Assembly: GCF_014191425.1 (NCBI RefSeq)
Contig: NZ_JACHWP010000001.1
Span: forward strand, 124,001 to 188,000
DNA from: Helcobacillus massiliensis
GTDB taxonomy: Bacteria; Actinomycetota; Actinomycetes; Actinomycetales; Dermabacteraceae
Length of the DNA: 64,000 nucleotides
Reading direction: 5' to 3'
Shown here: piece after piece, positions 1-8,963 of the stretch
Numbering within the stretch: the stretch's first letter is position 1
Layout: each line of letters starts with the position of its first letter
Translations under genes and position numbers: made by a program
Notes under the pieces: model-generated
What the model saw: the letters and a program-made list of their open reading frames with translations, nothing else
The model's database searches: none
What the model was told of the DNA's origin: nothing

Positions 1-360
1 CCGGCGCTCGCGGACATGGCGGTGGACTCCCTGCAGAAGCTGAAGGACCGGATCGTGCCGGTGGCGCTGCTGGAGCTGCGCGCCGGCCGGCTCCCGGAGG
101 GGGCACTGACGGCGATCGCCGCGTGGGTGGAGCGCTGGCTGACGGGCTCGGCGGACCCGGATGCCCAGTCCGACCGCATTGAGCGGGCCCTCGCCGGGGT
201 GGATGGGCAGTTCACCTCGGATGTGGACTGGGAGACCGATGCGGAATCAGCGGCGGAGAAGGTGCGGGTGCTTCTGCAGCTGCTGTCGCCGGAGCTGGCG
301 GCGAACCGTCGCGTGGTCGATCATGTGCGCGCTGAGGTGGCGTCCGAACTGAACGGGTGA
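1..360 (+). CDS. Mannitol dehydrogenase-family oxidoreductase, C-terminal end only
   Basis: The reading frame is open from the first base (residues PALAD precede the first ATG at 16), so this is the last 119 residues of a gene that starts outside the window. The segment SLQKLKDRIVPVALLELRAG followed by a helical stretch ending AAWVERWLTG matches the C-terminal helical domain of the mannitol dehydrogenase/fructuronate reductase family, where a conserved S-QKL-R element lies near the active site. These NAD(P)-dependent enzymes interconvert polyols or hexuronates with keto-sugars. The substrate cannot be told from this piece. The gene converges on the HTH gene that ends at 382. Confidence 0.7.
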   Translation, partial: PALADMAVDSLQKLKDRIVPVALLELRAGRLPEGALTAIAAWVERWLTGSADPDAQSDRIERALAGVDGQFTSDVDWETDAESAAEKVRVLLQLLSPELAANRRVVDHVRAEVASELNG

Positions 361-381
361 GCGGGACCCGTCGGCCGCCCG

Positions 382-1443
382 TCAGGACGCGACGGGCAGT
401 TCGATGGTGTCGACGTCCACGTCGAGCATCCACGCGAGCGTGGTGGGCGGCAGCATGCCCTGCAGCACCTGCTGCAGGTGGGCGTTGATCAGCCACCGGG
501 GGAACGTGCGGGCGGAGGAGGCGATGAGCAGGTCCGTCAACGGAAGGCCCTTCTTCTCCGCGCGTGCGGAGCGCTTGCCGCGGTCGGCTTCGGTGCGGTC
601 CGCTTCGGACTGCAGGCGGAACAGGTCACTGGTGCTCATGGCGAGGTTGCGGCGCACCCGCTTCGGGGTGCGGATCCGCAGCTGCTCGAGGCGGGTGCCG
701 AGCGCCCGCGTGGGCACGCCCCAACGGCGGAGGATGCGGCAGAGAGCGGCGCGGGAGATGCTGTTCCAATCGATGGAGCGCAGTTCGTTCTCCGGCATGA
801 GCAGCTCATCCGCCACGGAGATGACGTCCTGGTCGGTGGGGTTGTCGCGGCCCACGGCGGCCATGGCGAGGTGCATGGCGATGTCCACGTTGGACTGGGT
901 CCAGTCGGCGCTGGTGGGGATGGCGATGATGATGCGGCCCTCCACATCGAGGTGGTGGGGGCGCATGAGTTCGCGGGCGCGGATCACGTCCACGCCGATC
1001 TGACCGAGGCGGTTGTCGAGCGCTTCGAGGAACTGAGGGCCCAGGCCCACGCGCAGTTCGTGCGGAGTGCGCGGCAGCGGCGGCGTGGGGTGGATGGTGC
1101 CGGACTGGGTGTAGGCATGGCGCAGCTGGTCGAGGAAGACCTCGTCGTCCTCGAACCGGGGCAGCTTCGTGTTCTGCGGGTTCGGCTGGCCGCGCCATTC
1201 ACGGCGGTCGGACCTGTCACCGGTCACGAGGTGGCGGAGGTCCGCGCCGAGGAAGTCGGCGATGCGCACCAGCTCCGAGGAGGTGAAGGCGCGCTTGTCG
1301 TTCACCGAGCGGGACAGAGCATCCGGTGTCATGTCCACGGAGGCGGCGGTGACCTTCTGCGTCACCTGGGCGGCGCGGATGGCGTCACGGACCCTGCTGC
1401 CGATCGTTCCGCCGTGTTCTGTGGTGCGCCCAGAGCTGCTCAT
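382..1443 (-). CDS. HTH protein with a degenerate ImmA/IrrE-like domain
   Basis: Protein of 353 residues. I chose the ATG at 1443 (MSSSGRT) because the longer frame up to 1530 adds a stretch unrelated to the fold. Residues about 15-75 look like an XRE/Cro HTH (AASVDMTPDALSRSVNDKR, then LVRIADFLGADLRHLV). The central part resembles ImmA/IrrE metallopeptidases: a hydrophobic strand IIIAIPT, a helix at the place of the usual HExxH motif, then VADELLMPENEL, which matches the family's AAELLMP element. The HExxH motif is absent; its place reads AMHLAMAAV. In the family, HTH-ImmA proteins control mobile elements or stress responses. Here the peptidase is probably inactive and the protein a pure DNA-binding regulator. 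Assignment of the C-terminal half is an inference from motif spacing. Confidence 0.6.
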   Translation of the reverse strand: MSSSGRTTEHGGTIGSRVRDAIRAAQVTQKVTAASVDMTPDALSRSVNDKRAFTSSELVRIADFLGADLRHLVTGDRSDRREWRGQPNPQNTKLPRFEDDEVFLDQLRHAYTQSGTIHPTPPLPRTPHELRVGLGPQFLEALDNRLGQIGVDVIRARELMRPHHLDVEGRIIIAIPTSADWTQSNVDIAMHLAMAAVGRDNPTDQDVISVADELLMPENELRSIDWNSISRAALCRILRRWGVPTRALGTRLEQLRIRTPKRVRRNLAMSTSDLFRLQSEADRTEADRGKRSARAEKKGLPLTDLLIASSARTFPRWLINAHLQQVLQGMLPPTTLAWMLDVDVDTIELPVAS

Positions 1444-1551
1444 GGTCCCAGCATACGAAGCGCAGGTGACGGGCAGGTGAACTCCGGTGTCGGCCAGGGC
1501 GTGGAGCAGCGTGATTTTCGTCCTGGTCAAGAATGCGCCGGACTGGCGATT

Positions 1552-2583
1552 TCAGGAGGAAGTTTTGTTGCGGTGGACCTGGACGGATGAACGCTGTACC
1601 AAGGTGGCAGAAATCGTTCGCCGCGGACCGGGCTCAACCCCCTCGATGCCGGCGCTCAGGACTTCCATACAGGCACGTCCAAGTTCCTTGAAGGGCTGCC
1701 GAACCGTCGTCAGCGCCGGCCGTTGGTAGGGAGCGCTCGGGATGTCGTCGAACCCTACTATCGAGATGTCTTCTGGGATGGAAATCCCTGCATCTTTGAG
1801 CCCGGCCGCGACACCTATCGCGATCAAGTCGTTGGCGCAGAACACCGCTTCGGGAAGCGCGCCTTCGGTGATGAGTAGAGCGGCCGCTTCGTAGCCAGCT
1901 TGTGCGCTCCAGTCACCGGTGTGCTCAGTGGCTGGTGGCAGACCATGCTTGGCTAAGGTTTCAAGCCAGCTTCTACGGCGCTGTGTCGCGTCGAGCCAGG
2001 TTGGGGGGCCCGCGATATGGGCAATGGTTCTGTGGCCGGTCGCAATTAGGTGCTCTACCGCCTTGCGAGCTCCGTCCCGCTGGTCCACGCATACTTCATG
2101 CATTCCGTCCAGCGGCCTTGGGCTGTCGGCGACAACGACCATGGGGACCCGGGCAGCGGTTCGCTGAAGCTCTCGGACGAGTTGTTCCTGTGGAGCAATG
2201 ACGACGATGCCTTCCACTGAGTGGTTGAGGAGCATCGATACCACGGACCCCAACTCCTTCGGGTCGGCACTTCGAACTGCGGCCTGGATCGCGGCATAAC
2301 CCGATTCATGGGCGGCACTCTGCACGGAGAGCGCGGTCTCAGCTGGTCCATGAAAATCGGAGTTGGCGACGATAACCCCGATGAGCCTGCTGCGATGAGT
2401 CGCGAGAGTGCGAGCGGCCAGGTTCCGCTGATAGCCCAACTCGGCGATCGCTTGCTCGACTTTTTCGCGAGTGCTCGCTCTGACCATGTTCGGCGCGTTC
2501 AGCACACGAGAGACCGTTTGGTGAGAAACACCTGCGAGCTTGGCGACGTCAACCATCCCGGGCGGGCGTACTTGCTTCGGCAT
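1552..2583 (-). CDS. LacI-family transcriptional repressor, probably of the arabinose genes
   Basis: Protein of 343 residues, the usual LacI-family length. The start is the ATG at 2583 (MPKQVRPPGMVDVAKLAG); the upstream in-frame extension is not needed. The N-terminal HTH is VDVAKLAGVSHQTVSRVLN with the hinge helix YQRNLAARTLA, followed by a periplasmic-binding-protein-like sensor domain (LIGVIVAN, then VCVDQRDGARKAVEHL, then FCANDLIAIG, then IVGFDDIP). It is divergent from the sugar symporter and araDAB, and a perfect palindrome typical of LacI operators lies between them. I infer that it represses these genes and is released by L-arabinose or a derivative. Codon use is less GC-biased at third positions than in araA and araB. 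Confidence 0.88.
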   Translation of the reverse strand: MPKQVRPPGMVDVAKLAGVSHQTVSRVLNAPNMVRASTREKVEQAIAELGYQRNLAARTLATHRSRLIGVIVANSDFHGPAETALSVQSAAHESGYAAIQAAVRSADPKELGSVVSMLLNHSVEGIVVIAPQEQLVRELQRTAARVPMVVVADSPRPLDGMHEVCVDQRDGARKAVEHLIATGHRTIAHIAGPPTWLDATQRRRSWLETLAKHGLPPATEHTGDWSAQAGYEAAALLITEGALPEAVFCANDLIAIGVAAGLKDAGISIPEDISIVGFDDIPSAPYQRPALTTVRQPFKELGRACMEVLSAGIEGVEPGPRRTISATLVQRSSVQVHRNKTSS

Positions 2584-2685
2584 TGTCCTCCGATAGGCGG
2601 CTGAGGTCATCTACTAGCGGGACCATTCTGCCTGGAACGAGGAGGTCCAATCCTTACAGCGAGCCAGGGACCGAAGTGGCGGGCC

Positions 2686-2715
2686 TTGCCACTCCAAAAT
2701 GTTAGCGCTAACATT
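2686..2715 (+). promoter_or_regulatory. Promoter of the arabinose unit with overlapping LacI-type operator
   Basis: A -35 box TTGCCA (2686-2691) and a -10 box TAACAT (2709-2714) are separated by 17 bp. An 18-bp perfect palindrome, AATGTTAGCGCTAACATT (2698-2715), covers half of the spacer and the whole -10 box. The central AGCGCT is typical of LacI-family operators. A bound repressor would block RNA polymerase. The arrangement also rules out the ATG at 2699 as a translation start, since it lies upstream of the predicted transcription start near 2721. Confidence 0.75.
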
Positions 2716-2788
2716 ATTGTGCTCGACTGATTCGAAGTCGAGCGACGTCAACGGCGACATCAGGGCAAGAGCCCGGTCAGGAGCGCGA

Positions 2789-4195
2789 GTGGGCCAGCAA
2801 CAGCGGAAGATCCCCGCCAAGTTCATCTACTTCTTCGGCGCCTTCGGAGGGATCCTCTTCGGGTACGACATCGGTGTGATGACCGGTGCCCTGCCATTCC
2901 TCCAGTCGGACTGGCAGCTACACGGCGATGCGGTTGCAATCGGATGGATCACGTCGTCCCTCATGCTTGGAGCGATCATGGGAGGCGCGCTCTCTGGCAT
3001 GGTTGCCGATCGGCTAGGGCGCCGAAAGTCGATCCTGATCGCTGCAGCGATATTCGTGGTCGGATCGATCCTTTCTGGAGCGGTGCCGAATGCCGGAGGG
3101 GTGCTACTGCTATGCCTAGTCCGGATGCTTCTTGGAATGGCGGTAGGTGCAGCATCAGCCCTCGTGCCGGCCTATATGTCTGAAATGGCACCGGCTGGTC
3201 TGCGCGGCCGCCTCTCCGGGCTCAACCAGACGATGATCGTCTCCGGCATGCTGCTCTCGTACATCGTGGACTTCCTGCTGAAGGACTTGCCACAGCAATG
3301 GGCATGGCGGACCATGCTCTCCATGGCGGCCGTGCCCGCGGTAATCCTCTACCTCGGCGTCAAGCGCCTGCCGGAGTCGCCGCGCTTCCTGGTCCGCAAG
3401 GGCCGGATCGACGAGGCGCGCCACGTGCTCACCATGATCCGTCCGGCGGACGCCGTGGACGCCGAATTGGCGGAGATCCGCGAGACCGCCGAAGTGGAGC
3501 ACAACGCCTCGAGCCGCACCACCTGGGCGAGCCTGATGAGCTCCCGCTACCGCTGGCTCGTCATCGCCGGCGTGGGCGTGGCCGCCTTCCAGCAGTTTCA
3601 GGGCGCGAATGCCATTTTCTACTACATCCCCCTCATCGTGGAGCAGGCCAGCGGTACCTCCGCTAGCAACGCGCTGATGTGGCCCATCATCCAGGGAGTA
3701 ATCCTGGTGCTCGGCTCGCTGGTGTTCTTGGTTATCGCCGACCGCTTCAAGCGGCGCACCCTGCTGGCCGTCGGCGGCACCGTCATGGGGGTCTCGTTCA
3801 TCCTGCCCGCCGTTATCAGCTGGATCGCCCCGGGCGCCGACCCGATGCTGATCGTGGTATTCCTGTCGATCTACGTGGCGTTCTATTCCTTCACTTGGGC
3901 GCCCCTGACCTGGGTCATCGTTGGCGAGATCTTCCCGCTCGCCATCCGTGGGCGCGGCGCCGGCCTCGCCTCGTCCTTTAACTGGCTGGGGTCCTTCGCC
4001 GTCGGCCTGCTGTTCCCGCTGATGACGATGGCGATGCCGCAGCCCGTGGTGTTCGCGATCTTCGGTGCGATCTGCCTGCTGGGCGTCGTCTTCGTGCGCA
4101 CCGTGGTTCCCGAAACCGCCGGACGCACGCTCGAGGAGATCGAGGAGGCGGCCGCCCATCGCCGCAGCGCTCCCGTTCCCGCCCTCACCCACTGA
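2789..4195 (+). CDS. MFS sugar/H+ symporter, probable L-arabinose transporter
   Basis: A 468-residue inner-membrane protein with 12 predicted helices. The start is GTG at 2789, set by an AGGAG at 2779-2783; the frame is open to 2699, but that ATG lies inside the operator. Sugar-porter signatures are present: FGYDIGVMTGAL in helix 1, ADRLGRRKS after helix 2, PESPRFLVRKGR before the central loop, QQFQGANAIFYY in helix 7, and PETAGRTLEEIE at the C-terminus. It is the first gene of the unit with araD, araA and araB, so arabinose is the likely substrate, as in AraE-type porters. Third-position base use changes at about 3200: many A/T-ending codons before, almost none after. Confidence 0.85.
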   Translation: MGQQQRKIPAKFIYFFGAFGGILFGYDIGVMTGALPFLQSDWQLHGDAVAIGWITSSLMLGAIMGGALSGMVADRLGRRKSILIAAAIFVVGSILSGAVPNAGGVLLLCLVRMLLGMAVGAASALVPAYMSEMAPAGLRGRLSGLNQTMIVSGMLLSYIVDFLLKDLPQQWAWRTMLSMAAVPAVILYLGVKRLPESPRFLVRKGRIDEARHVLTMIRPADAVDAELAEIRETAEVEHNASSRTTWASLMSSRYRWLVIAGVGVAAFQQFQGANAIFYYIPLIVEQASGTSASNALMWPIIQGVILVLGSLVFLVIADRFKRRTLLAVGGTVMGVSFILPAVISWIAPGADPMLIVVFLSIYVAFYSFTWAPLTWVIVGEIFPLAIRGRGAGLASSFNWLGSFAVGLLFPLMTMAMPQPVVFAIFGAICLLGVVFVRTVVPETAGRTLEEIEEAAAHRRSAPVPALTH

Positions 4196-4213
4196 CCCAA
4201 GGAGACCAACCCC

Positions 4214-4915
4214 ATGACCCTCGTTCTGCACGACCTTCCCGCCGATGTCCAGTCCGCGGTCGCGGCCGCGCGGCAGCGCGTGAGCGATCTGCACGCCGAA
4301 CTGCCCCGCAACGGACTGGTGGTATGGACGGCCGGCAACGTGTCCGAGCGCGTCGCCGGTGCGGACCTCTTCGTGATCAAACCGTCCGGCGTGTCCTACG
4401 ACGAGCTGTCCCCGGAATCGATGGTGGTCTGCACCCTCGAGGGCGAGAAGATCGCCGACGGCACCCCCGAGCACCTCAAGCCGTCGTCAGACACCGCTGC
4501 GCACGCCTACGTCTACCGCCACATGGAGTACGTGGGTGGGGTGGTCCACACCCACTCCACCTACGCCGTGGCGTGGGCGACCGTGGGGGAGCCCATCCCC
4601 TGCGTCACCACGATGGCGGCCGATGAATTCGGCGGAGAGATCCCGATCGGCCCCTTCGCGATCATCGGCGACGACTCCATCGGCCAGGGGGTTGTGGAGA
4701 CGCTGCGCGACTCCCGCTCCCCGGCGGTTCTTATGCAGAACCACGGCCCGTTCACCATCGGACGGGACGCGAAGGCGGCCGTGAAAGCGGCGGTCATGGT
4801 CGAGGAGGTTGCCCGCTCGGTGACCATCGCCCGCCAGCTCGGCACGCCCATCGACATCCCCGGCGACACCATCGCCGCGCTCAACGACCGCTACCAGAAC
4901 GTCTACGGGCAGTGA
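4214..4915 (+). CDS. araD: L-ribulose-5-phosphate 4-epimerase
   Basis: Class II aldolase/adducin-family protein of 233 residues, the normal size for AraD. It converts L-ribulose 5-phosphate to D-xylulose 5-phosphate, the last step of arabinose breakdown before the pentose phosphate pathway. Visible landmarks are WTAGNVSERV (phosphate-binding loop), VIKPSGVSYDEL, the metal-binding VHTHSTYAVAWA, and MQNHGPFTIG with the further conserved His. An AAGGAGA ribosome site precedes the ATG. It sits 18 nt after the symporter and 33 nt before araA. Related aldolases act on fuculose or rhamnulose phosphates, but the arabinose context decides. Confidence 0.93.
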   Translation: MTLVLHDLPADVQSAVAAARQRVSDLHAELPRNGLVVWTAGNVSERVAGADLFVIKPSGVSYDELSPESMVVCTLEGEKIADGTPEHLKPSSDTAAHAYVYRHMEYVGGVVHTHSTYAVAWATVGEPIPCVTTMAADEFGGEIPIGPFAIIGDDSIGQGVVETLRDSRSPAVLMQNHGPFTIGRDAKAAVKAAVMVEEVARSVTIARQLGTPIDIPGDTIAALNDRYQNVYGQ

Positions 4916-4948
4916 CCCGGAGCACGAGCCCGACCAGAGGAGACACCA

Positions 4949-6460
4949 ATGAATAACCCATTTGAGAACCGCCGGATCTGGTTCCTAACCGGCAGTCAAG
5001 GCCTCTACGGCCCCGAGACGCTGAGGCAGGTCGCCGAGCAGTCCGCGAATGTCGCGCAGATGCTCGACGCCGCCGACTCGATACCCGTGGCCATCGAGCA
5101 CAAGCCCGTTTTGACCGACCGCGACTCCATCCGCCGCCTTGCCCTCGAGGCCAACGCCGACGACTCGTGCGTGGGTGTGATCGTCTGGATGCACACCTTC
5201 TCTCCGGCGAAGATGTGGATCGTGGGCCTGGACGCGTTGGACAAGCCGCTCCTGCACTTCCATACGCAGGCCGGCCAGTCCCTCCCGTGGGACTCCATCG
5301 ACATGGACTTCATGAACCTCAACCAGGCCGCGCACGGCGACCGCGAGTTCGGGTACATCGCGACCCGCCTCGGCGTGAACCGTACTACCGTGGTGGGCCA
5401 TGCCTCCGACCCGGCGGTCACCGCCCGTATCGGAACCTGGGCCCGCGCCGCCACCGGCTGGGCCGAGATGCGCTCCATGCGCGTGTGCCGTTTCGGCGAC
5501 AACATGCGCAACGTCGCCGTCACCGAGGGCGATAAGACCGAGGCGGAGCTGCGCCTCGGCGTCTCCGTCAACACCTGGGCCGTCAACGACCTCGTCGCCG
5601 CTGTGGACGCCGTGGCAGAGTCCGACGTCGACGCGCTGCTCGCGGAGTACAACGAGCTATATGACGTGGCTCCTGAGCTCGGGGACGTCGGTGAGCGCCG
5701 CGAGTCCCTGCGCTACGGCGCCCGCCAGGAGATCGCCATCCGCCGCTTTCTGGAGGAGGGCGGCTTCACCGCCTTCACCACGAACTTCGAGGACCTCGGC
5801 GGCCTCCGGCAGCTGCCCGGCCTCGCGGTGCAGCGGCTGATGGCCGATGGGTACGGCTTCGGCGCCGAGGGCGACTGGAAGACCGCGGTGCTGGTGCGCA
5901 CGGCGAAGGTGATGTCCTACGGCCTCGGCGGTGGAGCTTCCCTGATGGAGGACTATACCTACGAGATGACACCGGGCAGGGAGAAGATCCTCGGCGCACA
6001 CATGCTCGAGGTCTGCCCGAGCCTGACCTCGGCGAAGCCCTCCCTGGAAATCCACCCGCTGAGTATTGGCGACCGCGAGGACCCGGTGCGACTGCGCTTC
6101 ACCGCCGAACCGGAGGAGAACGGTCTGGTCGTGGCGCTGATGGACATGCGCACCCGATTCCGGATGGTCGCCAACCGCGTCCGCGTGGTGGAGCCCGATG
6201 CGCCTCTGCCGAATCTCCCGGTGGCTTGCGCCGTCTGGGAGCCGCAGCCCAGCTTCGCCGTCTCGGCGGAGTGCTGGCTGACCGCTGGTGGCGCTCACCA
6301 TACTGTGATGACCACGAAACTCGACCTTGAAGCCTTCGAGGACCTCGCCGAGATGGCTGGTGTAGAGCTGGCCGTCATCGACAAGGACACCACGACGCGG
6401 GGCTTCCGCCGCGAGCTCCAGTTGGCGCAGGTGGTCCATCACCTGTCCGACGGACTCTGA
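4949..6460 (+). CDS. araA: L-arabinose isomerase
   Basis: A 503-residue protein, the standard size for AraA, which isomerises L-arabinose to L-ribulose with Mn2+. Family landmarks include the N-terminal [51 protein letters not shown], the metal-site region [26 protein letters not shown] and MLEVCP, and the C-terminal GGAHHTVMT. The start follows AGAGGAGA. It lies between araD and araB in one transcription direction with gaps under 80 nt, consistent with an operon. Confidence 0.96.
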   Translation: MNNPFENRRIWFLTGSQGLYGPETLRQVAEQSANVAQMLDAADSIPVAIEHKPVLTDRDSIRRLALEANADDSCVGVIVWMHTFSPAKMWIVGLDALDKPLLHFHTQAGQSLPWDSIDMDFMNLNQAAHGDREFGYIATRLGVNRTTVVGHASDPAVTARIGTWARAATGWAEMRSMRVCRFGDNMRNVAVTEGDKTEAELRLGVSVNTWAVNDLVAAVDAVAESDVDALLAEYNELYDVAPELGDVGERRESLRYGARQEIAIRRFLEEGGFTAFTTNFEDLGGLRQLPGLAVQRLMADGYGFGAEGDWKTAVLVRTAKVMSYGLGGGASLMEDYTYEMTPGREKILGAHMLEVCPSLTSAKPSLEIHPLSIGDREDPVRLRFTAEPEENGLVVALMDMRTRFRMVANRVRVVEPDAPLPNLPVACAVWEPQPSFAVSAECWLTAGGAHHTVMTTKLDLEAFEDLAEMAGVELAVIDKDTTTRGFRRELQLAQVVHHLSDGL

Positions 6461-6538
6461 TCCCGTGCGCCGCGGGCCCCAGCGGCCCGCGGTGCCGTGC
6501 TGCCCGACCGCCCCTGCCCCCCACATCGGAGGAACCTT

Positions 6539-8191
6539 ATGTCCGACCATTCACCCTCAGTACAGTCCGGCTCCGCGAGCACCGCGTCGGCCGCGACGCA
6601 GCAGGCCGTCCAAGAGGGCCGGGTTTGGCTGGGCCTCGAACTCGGTTCGACCCGCATCAAGGCCGTCCTGATCGACGACCGCGGCGAGGTGGCGGGCAAC
6701 GGGGCGTTCGACTGGGAGAATGCCATGGTCGACGGCATCTGGACCTACGACCTCGACCACCTGTGGGAAGGTGTGCAGACCTGCTTCGCTGAGCTGTGCG
6801 GCGATGTCAGGAAGCGCACCGGCGAGCAACTGAGGTCCCTCGCGGGCCTCGGTGTCTCCGCCATGATGCACGGCTACCTCGCTTTTGACGAGGACGAGCA
6901 GCTCCTCGTGCCGTTCCGCACTTGGCGCAATACCTTTACCACCACGGCTAGTGCGCTGCTGAGCGAGCGCTTCGGCCTCAACATTCCGCTGCGGTGGAGC
7001 GTTTCCCATCTGATGCACGCCGCCCTTCAGAACGAGGAGCACGTGGATCGGGTTCGCTTCCTGACCACGCTCGCCGGGTACGTGCACTGGCAGCTGTCGG
7101 GCCGGAAGGTCCTGGGAGTGGGTGACGCGTCCGGCATGTTCCCCGTGGATGCGCAGACCGGTCAGTACGATGCGGAGCGCCTGGATCTGTTCGACCGCAT
7201 GGGGGACGTCAGCGCCTACTCGTGGAGGTTGAGGGACCTGTTGCCGGAGATCCTCACCGCAGGGGAGGACGCAGGCCGTCTCACCGACGAGGGTGCGCTT
7301 CTCCTGGACCCGTCGGGCGGCCTGCGGGCGGGGTCGCTGATGGCGCCGCCGGAAGGCGATGCGGGTACCGGCATGGTCGCCACCAACAGCATCAGGCCGG
7401 GCACGGGCAACGTCTCCGCCGGCACCAGCGCGTTCGCGATGGTGGTGCTGGACGATGCTCTGGCGACCGCCCGCAAGGAGATCGACATTGTCGCCACCCC
7501 GTCCGGTGACCCGGTGGCTATGATCCACACGAACAACTGCACTGGGGACCTCAATGCCTGGGTGGGGGTGTTCCGCCGATTTGCTGAGCTCCTCGACGGC
7601 TCCGTGGATTCCACCGGGCTGTACCACCTGCTGTTCACCGAAGGTATGACCGCCCCCGCAGACGCTGCGGACATCCTGGTGTACAACTACATGTCCGGTG
7701 AGCACCAGACGAACGTTCCCGCCGGCCGACCGCTGATGGTGCGGGGCCAGGGTTCCGAGCTGAGCCTCGCCTCGTTCATGCGCGCCCAGCTGTACGGCGC
7801 ATTCGGTGCCCTCGCCTCGGGAATGCGGGTACTGCTCACTGAGGAGCAGGTTCGCCTGGACCGCATGTTCGCCCACGGCGGCATCTTCCTGACCGCCGGC
7901 GTTGCCCAGCAGGTACTGGCCGATGCGATCGGTGCGTCCGTCGCGGTGGGCGAGACCGCCGGTGAGGGCGGTGCATGGGGCATGGCCGTCCTGGCCGCGT
8001 TCGCCCACGCCCGCACCGAGGGTGTTGCGGATGCGCAGTCGCTGGAGCGCTTCCTCGATGAGCGGGTCTTCGCGGACTTCCCCTTGGTGACGGTGGATCC
8101 GGACCCCGAGGGAGCCGCGGGGTACTCCGCCTGGCTGGACCGGTACCGCGCCGGCCTGTCCGTGGAGCGCCTCGCAGCGGAGGTTCTCTGA
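6539..8191 (+). CDS. araB: FGGY-family ribulokinase
   Basis: A 550-residue sugar kinase, probably phosphorylating L-ribulose with ATP, which places it between araA and araD in the pathway. The start is ATG 6539 after CGGAGGA; the frame is open further upstream but without a ribosome site. The FGGY N-terminal ATPase motif is LGLELGSTRIKAVLID, followed by GVSAMMHGYLAFD and the activation segment around PFRTWRN. The C-terminal lobe has GTGNVSAGTSAFAMVVL and FAHGGIFLTAGVAQQVLADA. The sequence looks like the alternative actinobacterial/Bacteroidetes type of ribulokinase rather than the Escherichia coli type, so the assignment rests partly on the operon. Confidence 0.85.
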   Translation: MSDHSPSVQSGSASTASAATQQAVQEGRVWLGLELGSTRIKAVLIDDRGEVAGNGAFDWENAMVDGIWTYDLDHLWEGVQTCFAELCGDVRKRTGEQLRSLAGLGVSAMMHGYLAFDEDEQLLVPFRTWRNTFTTTASALLSERFGLNIPLRWSVSHLMHAALQNEEHVDRVRFLTTLAGYVHWQLSGRKVLGVGDASGMFPVDAQTGQYDAERLDLFDRMGDVSAYSWRLRDLLPEILTAGEDAGRLTDEGALLLDPSGGLRAGSLMAPPEGDAGTGMVATNSIRPGTGNVSAGTSAFAMVVLDDALATARKEIDIVATPSGDPVAMIHTNNCTGDLNAWVGVFRRFAELLDGSVDSTGLYHLLFTEGMTAPADAADILVYNYMSGEHQTNVPAGRPLMVRGQGSELSLASFMRAQLYGAFGALASGMRVLLTEEQVRLDRMFAHGGIFLTAGVAQQVLADAIGASVAVGETAGEGGAWGMAVLAAFAHARTEGVADAQSLERFLDERVFADFPLVTVDPDPEGAAGYSAWLDRYRAGLSVERLAAEVL

Positions 8192-8279
8192 CCCCTGTCC
8201 TCGGCTGCGGCCGAGTGGAATAGTGGGGCACTATTGGCCTGCTCCCCGCTCATGGTTCCGCTGCTGATCCCCATCCCGG

Positions 8280-8895
8280 AGCGGTCCCGTCCGCTTCGGC
8301 ACGGGCCTAGCGGCAGCGCTCGCCGCGCACAAGTAGGGCCTCAGCGTGGTGGTCGTGGAGAAGACGGCAACCGTCGGCGGCTCTATCGCCGCGCCGGCGG
8401 GCAGCTCGGGTTCATGGAGCAGGCGTGGTGGTTCCTGTCGGTCGCGCCCGCCGTACCGCTGCCGGCGGCGTGGTACGACGCCGGGGTCGTCCCCCGCGCC
8501 GGCACCCCGACGACCTCGAAACCGCGATCGGTGTAGACACTGTCGCGCTGCGCAGAACGAACGAGGGGGTCAACCGGCTCGCCGCCGCAGGGAACGATGA
8601 AGACTTCGGCCGGGGCCGCAGCACTTATGAGGCGATCCCACAAACATCCCGAACCCGTGCCTGCCGCCGCTGGAGGGCGGGCAGTTTACGGTGAAGATCG
8701 TGGTCTCGGATCTCGGCTCCTGCAGCAGCGCGATGACAGATGCGCAGGGCCGTGGCCTCACCGAAGCGGGTGAACCGATTCGGTGCCTACATGCGCAGGG
8801 TAACGCCGCCGCGAACATCTTCGGCGAGGTCTACCCGGGTGCTGGTGCCACCATGGCGCCTGGTCTGGTGGGGGCATCTGAATCGTGGCCTACGA
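8280..8895 (+). pseudogene. Remnant of a KstD-like FAD-dependent dehydrogenase
   Basis: Pieces of one flavoprotein gene are readable in different frames. Near 8298 the dinucleotide-binding region reads GTGLAAALAAHK, then a TAG at 8334, then GLSVVVVEKTATVGGS in the same frame. Around 8597 another frame gives NDEDFGRGRSTYE. From about 8639 a third frame gives DPTNIPNPCLPPLEGG, then VVSDLG and GNAAANIFGEVYPGAGAT. The order and wording match the N- and C-terminal parts of 3-oxosteroid 1-dehydrogenase/fumarate-reductase-type enzymes. The protein is much shortened, with an in-frame stop and at least two frameshifts, so it is dead. The substrate of the ancestor is unknown. Confidence 0.75.
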
Positions 8896-8963
8896 CTGGA
8901 CGGACCCTGGGCCAGATTTGGACAACTCAACTTTAAACTACATACGAGCGTACGGTTGGTTGC

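Noticed and set aside
2699-2788. N-terminal extension of the symporter from ATG 2699
   Set aside because: The ATG lies within the operator and upstream of the predicted transcription start; the added residues are polar and not conserved in type, while GTG 2789 has a good ribosome site.
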